Shown one piece after another: positions 35,209 to 44,471 of a DNA stretch of 64,000 nt (its first letter is position 1; every line of letters starts with the position of its first letter). Both the position numbers and the translations under genes were made by a program. The notes below the pieces were generated by a model that searched no databases, was not told the DNA's origin, and saw nothing but the letters and a program-made list of their open reading frames with translations. Source of the DNA: Aliikangiella coralliicola (GTDB lineage Bacteria > Pseudomonadota > Gammaproteobacteria > Enterobacterales > Kangiellaceae); assembly GCF_007004725.1 (NCBI RefSeq), contig NZ_ML660160.1:496001-560000 (forward strand), given 5' to 3'.

Positions 35209-36579
35209 TCAACCAAATGTTTTGTCGCGTTGAATCTCGTACTGTTTAATCTTTTTGTGCAAGTGAGTTCGGTCTATTTTGAGCGAACGGGCAACCTGAC
35301 TGATGTTACCACTAAATTGGTTCAGTCGGTCGACGATGAGTTCTCGTTCTGCGAATTCGCGGTAGGATTTTAAACTAACCTCGCGGTCTTTTTGTTGATG
35401 AGGAGAGGTGATATCTTTGGGAATATCTTGGGAAGTTAAAATTTCTCCTCCCATAATGATCATTCTTTCGAGGGTATTTGTTAATTCTCGCACATTGCCT
35501 GGCCAGGTATAGTTTTCAAATAGTTTTATACAAGAGTTGTCCGTTTGCTTGATTGAGATACCGTGTTTGCGGCACAAGGTTTCGATCAAGTAATTCACCA
35601 GCAGTGGGAGGTCACTTTTCCTTTTCCTGAGTGCAGGAGATGTGATCGGTATTACATTAATGCGATAAAATAAGTCTTGTCGAAAATCTCCTTTCTCTAC
35701 AGCTTCGTCCAGGTTTTTGTGGGTTGCGGCAATCACTCTAACATCCACATAGCTGGTATTTTCACTGCCCACTTTTTGAACTTCTTTGGTTTCTAGTACA
35801 CGTAATAAAGCGGCTTGAGCAGAGAGTGGCATATCACCAATTTCATCCAGGAAAATAGTCCCTTGATTGGCCATTTCGAAATAGCCTTTTTTAGACTCAT
35901 TGGCCCCGGTAAAAGCGCCTTTTGTGTGACCGAATAGTGCGCTCTCGATCAGGTTTTGAGGAATGGCTGAGCAATTGACGGTAACAAATTCTTTTTCTGA
36001 ACGCCTGCTAGCTTCATGTATCGCTCGTGCGATGAGCTCTTTCCCGGTGCCGCTCTCGCCACGAATTAATACGGCGGCGTCGGTTTTAGCAACTTTTGAG
36101 ATCTCAGAGCGTAGTTGCCTCATTAATTCATGCTCTCCAATAAGTTTGTTTTGTGGGTGGGAGCTTTCAATTCTCTTCAACTTATTTTTTAACCGGTAAA
36201 AGTTGAGGCAGTTTTCTAAAGCGATTTTTAGTTTTTCACTGGAAAATGGTTTTTCAAGAAAATCATAAGCACCTAATTTCTGAGATTCAGCGGCTTCGTT
36301 TAAGCTAGCATTGCCTGACATAAATATCGTCGGGATATCAATACCTGCTGATTGCAGTTGTTTGAATAGCTCGATTCCTGACTCCTGGTTTAATCGAATA
36401 TCAATGAGCGCGCAATCATAATCCTGTTTTTGCATTGCGATAAACGCATCTTTCGAGGATGTAAATGTATCGACATAAATATTTTCGAGTTCAAGGCAGG
36501 ATGCAATACTCAACAAAATATTAGGTTCGTCATCAATGACAATAATTTTTCCATTTGTTTTTTCTAGTTTATTTGTCAT
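35209..36579 (-). CDS. Sigma-54-dependent response regulator (NtrX/NtrC-like)
   Basis: 456 aa. It has a receiver domain (residues ~10-125) with the phosphoacceptor Asp in CALIDIRLN, a AAA+ sigma-54 activation domain with Walker A GESGTGKE, GAFTGA (GHTKGAFTGANES) and Walker B FLDEIGDM, then a Fis-type helix-turn-helix (NISQVARSLKIDRTHLHKKI). It should activate sigma-54 promoters when phosphorylated by the kinase encoded just upstream; the reading frames overlap by 11 bases. It is the last gene of a four-gene operon whose own promoter looks sigma-54 dependent, suggesting positive autoregulation. Confidence 0.95.
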   Translation of the reverse strand: MTNKLEKTNGKIIVIDDEPNILLSIASCLELENIYVDTFTSSKDAFIAMQKQDYDCALIDIRLNQESGIELFKQLQSAGIDIPTIFMSGNASLNEAAESQKLGAYDFLEKPFSSEKLKIALENCLNFYRLKNKLKRIESSHPQNKLIGEHELMRQLRSEISKVAKTDAAVLIRGESGTGKELIARAIHEASRRSEKEFVTVNCSAIPQNLIESALFGHTKGAFTGANESKKGYFEMANQGTIFLDEIGDMPLSAQAALLRVLETKEVQKVGSENTSYVDVRVIAATHKNLDEAVEKGDFRQDLFYRINVIPITSPALRKRKSDLPLLVNYLIETLCRKHGISIKQTDNSCIKLFENYTWPGNVRELTNTLERMIIMGGEILTSQDIPKDITSPHQQKDREVSLKSYREFAERELIVDRLNQFSGNISQVARSLKIDRTHLHKKIKQYEIQRDKTFG

Positions 36580-37717
36580 GACTCGCTTGCACTTGTTGGT
36601 TAATAGGTAATTTAATCATAAAGGCAGCACCTTGTTTAAAACCTACTGGCTCTATTGTGCCAAAATGCTCCAAAATAATTTTCTTGACGATTGATAAACC
36701 TAATCCTTGGTTATTTTTATTATTCTTACTCGAATAGCCTACCTGAAAAATATTAGCGTGGTCGGCTTCAGAAATCGTTTTTCCCTGATTGGAAAAGATG
36801 AGTATCAATGAATCGTCGTTACTGTTGTATATATCCAATTTGATTTTAATCTGTTCACTTGATGGGTTGGCTTCAACCGCGTTGTTAACTAAATTAATTA
36901 AGCATTGCTTGAAAAGTGCTTTATCAAGATTGATCGCGGTAGGCTTATTGGTTTCACTGAAACTATAGTCCCACCGAGTTGTAGGCCAGACCTCCGATAA
37001 TTCATCGACTAGTTCAGGAATATAACTTTCGAACTCAATGGGCTGCAATTTTGCTTCAGGTAGTTTTGAGAATTGCGAGAAGTGTTTAACCATTTTCTTA
37101 AGACGGTCGACTTCCTCAAGAATGATATGCTGCGTTTGATTCAGCTTCTTATCGAATCGTTCTGGAGTCAGGCTGTGATAGGCATTATTGAGATTTGACA
37201 CCATCATTTCAATTGGCGTGAGCGGATTTTTAATTTCATGGGCGAGGCTTGCGGCGATATTTTGCCAGTTTTGAATATTTTCCAGATCTTGCAGTCGCCT
37301 GGATTTATCCAGGTTATTCTTAAGCAGTTTTCTGTAAGAGTCGGATACTTTTCTGCTTAAAAGAATTGCCGCTACAATCGATAACAACAGAATGCTAATA
37401 AAAATGATGAGGAAGTAGGTCAGGTAAGAATGCTTGATTATTTTGCGTAGCTCTTCAGGCTTTCGGTAAACTTCCAGTAAATCCTGAATTTCAAAAAAAC
37501 GTTGTTTGTACGCTTGTTCTTGCTCAGGATTAAAATTCTTTAATTGTTTCAACGATTTTTGGTACTCTGAAAGCAACTCTCCTGTTTTGGGGTTGATACC
37601 TAAGCGCACAGTGCTCTCAAGAATTTCGTCAATGAGCCAGAATGAAATAGCAAAAGACGATACAGACAAAGTCAATATCGTCGCAATCAGGTAGAGGTTA
37701 ATCTTAGTCGTCTTCAC
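36569..37717 (-). CDS. Membrane sensor histidine kinase (NtrY-like)
   Basis: 382 aa from a GTG start inside the end of the upstream gene. Two membrane segments (residues ~9-30 and ~95-118) enclose a ~65-aa periplasmic domain (VRLGINPKTGELLSEYQKSL...). The kinase core has an H-box ASLAHEIKNPLTPIEM, an N-box (LINLVNNAVEA), and a G2 box (NQGLGLSIVKKIILEHFG); the G1 region is FSNQGKTISEADHANIF, diverged from DxGxG. It should phosphorylate the sigma-54 regulator encoded next. Overlapping starts and stops with both neighbours imply tight co-translation. Confidence 0.93.
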   Translation of the reverse strand: MKTTKINLYLIATILTLSVSSFAISFWLIDEILESTVRLGINPKTGELLSEYQKSLKQLKNFNPEQEQAYKQRFFEIQDLLEVYRKPEELRKIIKHSYLTYFLIIFISILLLSIVAAILLSRKVSDSYRKLLKNNLDKSRRLQDLENIQNWQNIAASLAHEIKNPLTPIEMMVSNLNNAYHSLTPERFDKKLNQTQHIILEEVDRLKKMVKHFSQFSKLPEAKLQPIEFESYIPELVDELSEVWPTTRWDYSFSETNKPTAINLDKALFKQCLINLVNNAVEANPSSEQIKIKLDIYNSNDDSLILIFSNQGKTISEADHANIFQVGYSSKNNKNNQGLGLSIVKKIILEHFGTIEPVGFKQGAAFMIKLPINQQVQASHDK

Positions 37718-38468
37718 GAGCTAAACTCTTCAGCGTGAATGATTGGGTAATTACCTGGCTTTTCCATTGTGCGCTCGTTTGATCATCTGACATTTGCTGC
37801 TCCAGTATCTTGTCAAATAGCTTTTGGAATCGAGGGCCGCCACTGTTAACTGTCCTTTTGTGCGAATCGCCAGCGATAATATTTACCGGGTTTGAGGGCG
37901 GTTTGCTTGCAGCAGATTGCCTCGATGCTAACGTAAATTCACTTTGTTCGTTAACTTCGTCGTAACCGTTACTGGTTCTGATCCAGTTTAAAATCTTCTT
38001 AACACGCTCAGCTCTCACTGGATTAAATAGTACTTGAATCGATATTGAATATTCTTTGTTTAATTGTGCATCGGTCGAGGGGCGTTTTCCAAAGGTGTAA
38101 AAATCGGCAAAAGCAATATTCGAAATAGCATTTTTTAGTTCATTCTCATCTTTTACTAGTTGCTGGGTCAGCGAGCCTGAATCCAGACGGCTAATACTAT
38201 AGTGTTCATCCCAAAGATCGTAGGTGATAATTAAACTGAATTTTTGTCTCGATATTTGTGAAGTTTCATCTTTTAACTTGATAATGAAATCAATCATATT
38301 TGGTAGGCCACTTTTTAATTCTTGGTAGACCAACCGCTCAGGGTACTCAATCTCTAGCAAGTAACTAGTGAGCTTTGTTTCAGTCAATTTAAGTTTTATA
38401 TTTTGTCCACTAACAATTACGCTATGAAACGTCAAAATGGATAAAAACAGAATGAGGAGGCTTTTCAT
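37704..38468 (-). CDS. Periplasmic DUF4390-like protein
   Basis: 254 aa from the ATG at 38468, which has AGGAGA five bases upstream. A signal peptide (MKSLLILFLSILTFHSVIVSGQ) leads a beta-rich domain (NIKLKLTETKLTSYLLEIEYP...FSLIITYDLWDEHYSISRL...FYTFGKRP...YSISIQVLFNPVRAERVKKILNWI). This resembles DUF4390 proteins, which I recall sitting next to ntrYX-type genes in other proteobacteria; I rate this as a probable match. The last ~85 residues are an extra Ser/Gln-rich tail. It overlaps the kinase gene by 14 bases and follows the Omp85-like gene by 10 bases. It may be a periplasmic input to the kinase. Confidence 0.7.
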   Translation of the reverse strand: MKSLLILFLSILTFHSVIVSGQNIKLKLTETKLTSYLLEIEYPERLVYQELKSGLPNMIDFIIKLKDETSQISRQKFSLIITYDLWDEHYSISRLDSGSLTQQLVKDENELKNAISNIAFADFYTFGKRPSTDAQLNKEYSISIQVLFNPVRAERVKKILNWIRTSNGYDEVNEQSEFTLASRQSAASKPPSNPVNIIAGDSHKRTVNSGGPRFQKLFDKILEQQMSDDQTSAQWKSQVITQSFTLKSLAREDD

Positions 38469-38478
38469 GGGGTTCTCC

Positions 38479-39732
38479 TCATTCTTTCTCATAACTGAAT
38501 GCAAGTCGATAAATCAGCTTATCGGTTTGATGTATGTAGTCAACGCCGAAAGTTACGCCACGATCTCTTGCCTCATTTGACGGAAAATGCAAAGTGTACT
38601 GCCAGCCTGAGTAGATACCATTGTGTTTTTGACTTTGGTTTATGTCACTAAACATTAATGAATAATAAGGATTAAGGTCGAAATCCGAACCCGTATCTTC
38701 GTGGTATTCAAAAGTATCTGTGATCCGATAACTCAGTACGTAGTTATCTGTGAGACTATAGTGATCTGAGTAAGCTAGATGTAATGATGAATAGCGAGAG
38801 TTGTTAAGATGGTTGACTGTCGCGGTGAAGTTTGAGCCTGTTGTGGGGAACAACAAATTGTCGCGCGAATCTCGACCGTAACTCATCGATACGACAGTAT
38901 CGGAATCTATTTTTCCGCCGTTAAAATTCGTATCGATATCTGATGCACTGAGTTGAACATAGGAATAGCTTCCAAAGCGTCGACCTAGTGACAAAAAGTA
39001 AAATTTGGAATTGTTATTATCATTAACTGTCAGGTGTTCTTCCTGTTCTCCTGAAAGTGTTACGTTATGTCTGTTATTCCATTCGTTATAAGATATTTTG
39101 GCGGTAAAAAAGTATCGTGCTGAGTCGAACAGGTGCGGGTCATAATATTCTATGTCAGCATAATTATTACGAGCTTTTTGACGACTGCTTGAAGACAGCG
39201 TTGGAGAAATAAACTGAGTGTTGCGAGACTTGGATTGAGATGTGCCCACATTAAAACTAAGCTGTTTGCCTCGCCCCAAAAAGTTAAAATCAGTAACGCC
39301 GGAGGCTAGTTGAAAAGAATCATTTTCGTAGTTTTTAATATCAGTACCTGCGTAGTTTGCAGCGAGATTAAACTGAATTTGATCGGCTTCTTCAACGATA
39401 AATACAACGACAACGTGCCCACGCTCACTCGATTTTTCCAGAGTGACTCGTACATTTCTAAATTGGAATAATGTTCCCAGCCTCAGTCGCGCATCTGCGA
39501 TTTCGCCTGGATCGACCAGGTCTCCGACGGATTGATAGTATTTTTTCAAAATAAAATTACAATCGGTGTTTTCATTGCCTCGGCAAGTAATATCATCGAT
39601 GATTAAGTTAAATGATAAGCCGTCGTCATTACCTGTTTCAGACGCCGCCACAACTTCAGCACTACCTAACAACGCGATTATGGCTAAGATCAACGAAAAT
39701 TCTCGCAGGCCAGTAAAAAACTTTTTGTTCAT
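38479..39732 (-). CDS. Omp85-family outer-membrane protein with a single POTRA-like domain
   Basis: 417 aa from the ATG at 39732, with signal peptide (SAEVVAA then SETGNDD). Residues ~45-125 look like a POTRA domain (YYQSVGDLVDPGEIADARLRLGTLFQFRNVRVTLE). The rest is a beta-barrel of the BamA/TamA family (ATNYAG-like NLAANYAGTDIKNYEND, FNFLGRGKQLSFNVG) ending near FSYEKE. It is much shorter than BamA and TamA, so it is an accessory family member. It heads an operon with a DUF4390-like protein, a histidine kinase and a sigma-54 regulator, which suggests an envelope-sensing role. Confidence 0.8.
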   Translation of the reverse strand: MNKKFFTGLREFSLILAIIALLGSAEVVAASETGNDDGLSFNLIIDDITCRGNENTDCNFILKKYYQSVGDLVDPGEIADARLRLGTLFQFRNVRVTLEKSSERGHVVVVFIVEEADQIQFNLAANYAGTDIKNYENDSFQLASGVTDFNFLGRGKQLSFNVGTSQSKSRNTQFISPTLSSSSRQKARNNYADIEYYDPHLFDSARYFFTAKISYNEWNNRHNVTLSGEQEEHLTVNDNNNSKFYFLSLGRRFGSYSYVQLSASDIDTNFNGGKIDSDTVVSMSYGRDSRDNLLFPTTGSNFTATVNHLNNSRYSSLHLAYSDHYSLTDNYVLSYRITDTFEYHEDTGSDFDLNPYYSLMFSDINQSQKHNGIYSGWQYTLHFPSNEARDRGVTFGVDYIHQTDKLIYRLAFSYEKE

Positions 39733-39768
39733 AAAAATTGCTCTTAATTTGGTTTGGTTAGTTTGAAA

Positions 39769-39787
39769 GAGCAACCGATGTGCCAAA
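39769..39787 (-). promoter_or_regulatory. Sigma-54 promoter of the Omp85/NtrY/NtrX-like operon
   Basis: On the minus strand TTTGGCACATCGGTTGCTC holds the -24 GG and -12 GC elements with exactly 10 bases between (GGCACATCGGTTGC), close to the consensus TGGCAC-N5-TTGC. It lies about 37 bp upstream of the first start codon. The operon encodes its own sigma-54 activator. Confidence 0.75.
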
Positions 39788-40181
39788 CCGCAACTGGAGC
39801 AAAGGCAGGTTTCTAAGTGTTTGATTTATAATTGATTGTCTGTTTTCGAGGGCGCAATAAAGGGCGCTAATAATAGTGATTGGCTGTTGCAAAAAAACGA
39901 CACCTGTATTTTATTTTCGACTATCAGTAAGTTGATGGGAATAGTAACCGTTTCTTATCTAGTTCTAACATTGGAATATGTAAGTATTTATGATTGACCA
40001 GGTTAATCGAGGATTATCTGCTTAAATATTGGTCAATGTTGCTAGTCGAATGCTTTATTAACGAAACGTATATTGGCAGGTAACCCGATAAATGCTGGTT
40101 GACAGGGCAAAGAAAAGCTAAAATCGAGCGGTTATTTGAATCGATTGTCACTCAATTGATGATTATTTGAACTGTATTTAG
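39788..40181. other. Intergenic region, sigma-54 operon upstream side
   Basis: About 390 bp between divergent genes. The enhancer (activator) sites for the sigma-54 promoter should lie here. I see no gene and no other named element. Confidence 0.35.
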
Positions 40182-41024
40182 ATGGGGTCTAAATTCGATA
40201 TGCTTACTGGTGTACTGGCTAAAATGCGCGCTGATCTGGGTGATCACGAAAATAAAGTTAATTACCGTCTTCCCGTTGGAGAGGAAGAGTTACCACTGAA
40301 TCAATTTTTAGGTCAGTCGCTAAAACTTGAGTTTTCTGGAAAAATCTCCTGTCTCCACTGTGGTAGAGCCACAAAAAAAAGCTTCTCCCAAGGTTATTGT
40401 TATCCTTGCATGAAAAAGCTGGCGCAATGCGATATGTGCATAATGAAGCCGGAAACTTGTCATTATCATGAAGGTACTTGCCGTGAACCTGAGTGGGGGG
40501 AGAGAAACTGTTTTACGCCTCACTATGTTTACCTGTCCAACACCTCGGGATTAAAAGTCGGTATTACTCGTCACACTCAGATCCCCACCCGTTGGATCGA
40601 TCAAGGGGCGACGCAGGCTTCGATCATTTTTAAAGTCAACACCCGTCAGCAGTCAGGGTTTGTCGAAACTGCCTTTAAAGACTTAATCGCAGATAAAACC
40701 AACTGGCGTGCTTTGCTCAAGGGAAATGCTGAACCCAGAGACATACTTGGTGAGGCGGAAAAACTTAAATCGCAACTTAAAGAAGGCATAGATAGCCTTA
40801 TTACGCGTTTCGGTGAGGATGAGATTGAGCCGGTTGAGAGTGAACTGGTTGAGATTGATTACCCTGTATTAGAATTTCCCAGCAAAATTACTTCGCATAA
40901 CTTCGATAAAAACCCTGTTGTTGAAGGAACACTAAAAGGGATTAAAGGCCAGTATTTAATTTTTGATACAGGTGTTATTAATATTCGAAAATTTACTTCG
41001 TACGAGGTTAGCGTTAGTTATTAA
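40182..41024 (+). CDS. DUF2797 protein with zinc-finger-like Cys motifs
   Basis: About 280 aa (274 if the ATG at 40200 is the start; neither has a strong ribosome site). A Cys-rich region at residues ~58-105 (CLHCGRATKKSFSQGYCYPC, CDMCIMKPETCHYH, CREPEWG) could bind zinc. HYVYLSNTSGLKVGITRHTQIPTRWIDQGA is the conserved DUF2797 core and resembles a GIY-YIG nuclease fold (V-Y-L-S ... K-V-G-I-T). Function is unknown; a nucleic-acid role is plausible by fold only. It stands alone between the sigma-54 operon and the glucan locus. Confidence 0.85.
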   Translation: MGSKFDMLTGVLAKMRADLGDHENKVNYRLPVGEEELPLNQFLGQSLKLEFSGKISCLHCGRATKKSFSQGYCYPCMKKLAQCDMCIMKPETCHYHEGTCREPEWGERNCFTPHYVYLSNTSGLKVGITRHTQIPTRWIDQGATQASIIFKVNTRQQSGFVETAFKDLIADKTNWRALLKGNAEPRDILGEAEKLKSQLKEGIDSLITRFGEDEIEPVESELVEIDYPVLEFPSKITSHNFDKNPVVEGTLKGIKGQYLIFDTGVINIRKFTSYEVSVSY

Positions 41025-41106
41025 TCATTTGGGGGAAATTTTCACCCTACTTATTACCTTCCAACACTTCGCGGTTGAAACAGCTCCTGCAAATTCGTTG
41101 TTCTCC

Positions 41107-41130
41107 TGTAGGAGCGACTTAAGTCGCGAT
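41107..41130. repeat. REP-like palindrome
   Basis: TGTAGGAGCGACTTAAGTCG, continuing CGA, contains the perfect 14-nt palindrome GCGACTTAAGTCGC (41114-41127). The GTAGGAGCGACTT.AGTCGCGA word is a common repetitive extragenic palindrome in gammaproteobacteria. Only one copy is in this window. Confidence 0.6.
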
Positions 41131-41273
41131 AGATATGACAATGCCGGCTATTGCGTCGTGGTTAAACCTGCTGAAAAAGAAGCAAAAAATCTACTGCATC
41201 ACTTCTCCGGTAATAATCACGTTTTTAACCAGAATTACCTCTATCGACGTCAGTAAAAATCTCAAAATTCTTA

Positions 41274-41287
41274 TGAATACGTATGCA
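41274..41287. promoter_or_regulatory. Candidate regulator operator (TGAATACGTATGCA), glucan regulon
   Basis: This 14-bp site matches at 13 of 14 positions the perfect palindrome at 58007-58020 in front of another gene of the same locus. Both sites end exactly 5 bp upstream of a -35 box. A LacI-type maltose regulator is the likely binder; none is encoded in the window. Confidence 0.75.
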
Positions 41288-41292
41288 AGCCA

Positions 41293-41322
41293 TTGTCCTG
41301 TCAAATTGTTCCCCCGTATTAT
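41293..41322 (+). promoter_or_regulatory. Promoter of the TonB receptor/pullulanase genes
   Basis: TTGTCC (41293-41298), 18 bp, TATTAT (41317-41322). It is 166 bp upstream of the TonB receptor start and immediately downstream of the operator. The weak -35 and the operator position fit an activated promoter. Confidence 0.55.
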
Positions 41323-41487
41323 TGATGCAAGATTAAATGACTAAAAATGTGTTTTATCCGACGCTGTACTCTGGTGTGAACAATCAATTTGATAAGTTTT
41401 ACTTAGCGAATTCAGGGCGATAACGAATTTTTGTAAAACCGATACATTAGGGATCGAACAACACAAAATAATAACAAGGGGGTTTCT

Positions 41488-44406
41488 ATGACGAGATTTA
41501 AGCCGAGTTTATTGACGTTAGCCTTAGCCACTGCAGGGCTAACTTCTGGCTTATATGTTTCACCAGTCAGTGCTCAAGAACAAACAACTACTCAAGAAGA
41601 ATCTGCACAAGAAAATGAGGTAAGCGAGTCGACTGATTCATCCAGTCAGAATGAAAATGCGACCGAGACCGAACAACCAATTGAAGAACATAAAATGGTT
41701 ATCACTGGGTATCGTGGAAGCCTTATTCGCTCACTCGATGAAAAGCGATATGCCGACACTGTTAGTGAGCAATTGTCCTCTGACGATCTAGGTTCTCTTC
41801 CCGATGTATCAATTGCAGACGCATTAACACGATTACCTGGAATTTCCGCGGTACGTACCGGTGGACAGGCTGCTGAAATTAATATCCGTGGTTTATCAGG
41901 CGGCTTTATTTTAGCGACGCTTAATGGACGAGAACAAGTTTCAACTGGAGGAACGCGTAGTGTTGAGTTTGACCAGTATCCGTCAGAGCTAATTGCATCC
42001 GGTGCCGTTTATAAATCGCAAAAAGCGTCTTTAATTGAAGGCGGTGTTGCAGGCACGGTGGAACTGAGAACGGCGAGCCCATTACAAAACAAAGAGCAAC
42101 ACACGTTTAGTTTTAATGCACGAGGCATGTACAACGATCGCGCTGAAGAAATTTACGATGCTGAAGAAAGCGGTAGCCGCTTAAGCTTTTCTTACCAGGG
42201 AAAATTTGCCGATGACACAGTGGGATTATCTTTAGGATTTGCTCGATTAGATCAACCCAGCGTAGCGACCCAATTTATCGGTCTTCACTACAACGATCAA
42301 AAAGACGTTGACGGTGATCAAGATTTCGAATTTATCAGCGAAGGATTCGAAATGCAGCATAAAGGCGGCACTGAAATTCGTGACGGTTATGTCGCGGCAG
42401 TGGAGTGGACGCCGAGTAATACATTTTCATTAACTGCCGATGCCTTTTTGTCAAAATTTGATTCCGAACAATTCGCGCGAGGTCTTCGAGTTAAATTTGG
42501 TGGACCAACGGCGCATTTTTATAATCCCAATATTTTTCAGAACAACGTAGTTGGCGCCACGGTAGTAAGGACTGGACAGAGTTATACTCGAGTTGAAATT
42601 GCAAACGATGATGATAGTGAAGTTGATGAAATTGCAAACTATGGAGTTAATGCCAACTGGCAATTGACCGATAATTTTTCTCTAAGTGCTGATCTTTCTT
42701 ATTCTGGTGCTGAAAGTGATTTCCAAAATCGCTTACTTTGGTCTTTAGTTGCTGAAGATGCCACCATTGCCAATCCAGTTTTCGACACGGGTGTCGCAAT
42801 AAACTATCAACTGAATGATCTGAATTTACCTGACGCGAGTTTCAATCAGAATTTTGCCGATATTAACCGCGTCATGGTCAGTAAATATGGTACTTATCCA
42901 TTTGAATATAAAGACAACTTAAAAGCTTTTAAATTAGATGGTGTTTATGATTTACAACAAAGCGACTGGTTTTCTTCGTTTGAAATGGGCGTTCGTTTTT
43001 CTGAACGAAACTATGATAAAGAGCGATCGCTGTTCGAATACGGTTCGGACGGTTCATTCTTATCCAGTGAACCGCCTTTCAGACTCAATAGCAGCTTAGC
43101 TACTCCGGTAAGTTTTTCTGGAGACTTTGCTAGTTTTCCGAGTTACCTGGCCGTTGATATTGATGCGGTTCTCGCCGCCTGGTTGCCAGCAGGAACAGGT
43201 CAACCCGTGCAAACATGGGGTGTTAACGCGTTGGGAGAGTTAGACAATCATTCGGCATGGTCTGTTTTACAAAGTGGTGAAGTGACAGAAAAAGTTTCAT
43301 CTGCTTATTTCCAGGCTAATATCGATGCCATGTTAGGCGAAATGCCCGTTACTGGTAACATTGGATTGAGAGTTGTTCATACTGATCAATCTGCATCAAC
43401 ATTACAAAATGTCGAAGGCGATCCATTACAGGGTGCACAGAATATTGTCGACGAGGCAGGTATTGTTAATGATCAATACGCACCAGGTACTGACGGCGTC
43501 ACTTACACCGATTATTTGCCGCAAATTAACTTAAATTTTAAACTCACTGAAGATACCCAACTTCGTTTTGCTGCGGCCAGAGTGATGTCGCGTGCGCCAA
43601 TTCAACGGCTGGTGTCGGAGATCAGTGGGCAGGTTAATCTTGATACTCAAGAATTTAATGCCACGAGTGTCAACAGTCCACAGTTAAAACCATTTATGGC
43701 AGACCAGTATGATCTGTCTTACGAATATTATTTTAGTGAGACTGACGGAGCCCTTATTGCGGCGATTTTTTATAAAGATATTAAGTCTTTTATTGATCAA
43801 TTTACCGTGGAAAACTTTGACTTTTCGACCACCAATATTGCGGTTCCTGAAACTTATCTAAACCCTGTGTCTTTGGAAGAATTTGAAGTGCGTAATGGTT
43901 CTTATACTACAGCGGTAAACAATACAGGAGGAGGGTACATTCAAGGGTTTGAACTGGCTTACACCCAGGTATTTTCAATGTTGCCCGAACCCTGGTCTGG
44001 CTTAGGTGTGAGCGGAAGTTATGCTTACACCGATAGTGAGGTGAGTAAGCTGACTGACTTTGGCGGCTCTTCAATTGACTTACCGTTAGATGGGTTGTCA
44101 AAAGATGTGATCAGCGCAACCGTTTTTTATGAATATGACGATTTTGAAACTCGAATCAATGTGCGTCACCGTTCGCGATTTGTTTCTGAACAAATTGCCG
44201 TTAATGAGCAAACAGTATTCTTCGATGGTGAAACGGTTGTTGACTATCAAGCCTCTTACGCTTTTGATGAAAGTGGAACGATAGTTTTTCAGGTTAACAA
44301 TGTAACTGACCAACCGACAAAATCTTACTTTGGTACAAAAGCACAAACCGGCACAATTCAATATTTTGGCCGTCAATTTTTTCTTGGGATGACTTACCAG
44401 CTTTAA
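41488..44406 (+). CDS. TonB-dependent receptor for alpha-glucan oligosaccharides
   Basis: 972 aa, with AAGGGGG upstream of the ATG. A signal peptide (…GLYVSPVSA) is followed by an acidic linker (QEESAQENEVSESTDSSSQNE), then a TonB box-like MVITGYRGSL. The plug domain (~residues 75-200) carries LGSLPDVSIADALTRLPGISA and INIRGLSGGF. A 22-strand barrel follows with typical C-terminal end FGRQFFLGMTYQL. This subclass (DUSIADALxRLPG) is typical of carbohydrate receptors. Being the first gene of the cluster with pullulanase and amylases, it probably imports maltooligosaccharides into the periplasm. The promoter and operator are directly upstream. No SusD homologue is present, as expected outside Bacteroidota. 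Confidence 0.92.
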   Translation: MTRFKPSLLTLALATAGLTSGLYVSPVSAQEQTTTQEESAQENEVSESTDSSSQNENATETEQPIEEHKMVITGYRGSLIRSLDEKRYADTVSEQLSSDDLGSLPDVSIADALTRLPGISAVRTGGQAAEINIRGLSGGFILATLNGREQVSTGGTRSVEFDQYPSELIASGAVYKSQKASLIEGGVAGTVELRTASPLQNKEQHTFSFNARGMYNDRAEEIYDAEESGSRLSFSYQGKFADDTVGLSLGFARLDQPSVATQFIGLHYNDQKDVDGDQDFEFISEGFEMQHKGGTEIRDGYVAAVEWTPSNTFSLTADAFLSKFDSEQFARGLRVKFGGPTAHFYNPNIFQNNVVGATVVRTGQSYTRVEIANDDDSEVDEIANYGVNANWQLTDNFSLSADLSYSGAESDFQNRLLWSLVAEDATIANPVFDTGVAINYQLNDLNLPDASFNQNFADINRVMVSKYGTYPFEYKDNLKAFKLDGVYDLQQSDWFSSFEMGVRFSERNYDKERSLFEYGSDGSFLSSEPPFRLNSSLATPVSFSGDFASFPSYLAVDIDAVLAAWLPAGTGQPVQTWGVNALGELDNHSAWSVLQSGEVTEKVSSAYFQANIDAMLGEMPVTGNIGLRVVHTDQSASTLQNVEGDPLQGAQNIVDEAGIVNDQYAPGTDGVTYTDYLPQINLNFKLTEDTQLRFAAARVMSRAPIQRLVSEISGQVNLDTQEFNATSVNSPQLKPFMADQYDLSYEYYFSETDGALIAAIFYKDIKSFIDQFTVENFDFSTTNIAVPETYLNPVSLEEFEVRNGSYTTAVNNTGGGYIQGFELAYTQVFSMLPEPWSGLGVSGSYAYTDSEVSKLTDFGGSSIDLPLDGLSKDVISATVFYEYDDFETRINVRHRSRFVSEQIAVNEQTVFFDGETVVDYQASYAFDESGTIVFQVNNVTDQPTKSYFGTKAQTGTIQYFGRQFFLGMTYQL

Positions 44407-44471
44407 ATTGATTGTTAAGTCGATAAATTTAGAAACCAAGTAAATTGAAAAGAATAATTTGGAGATTGCCC

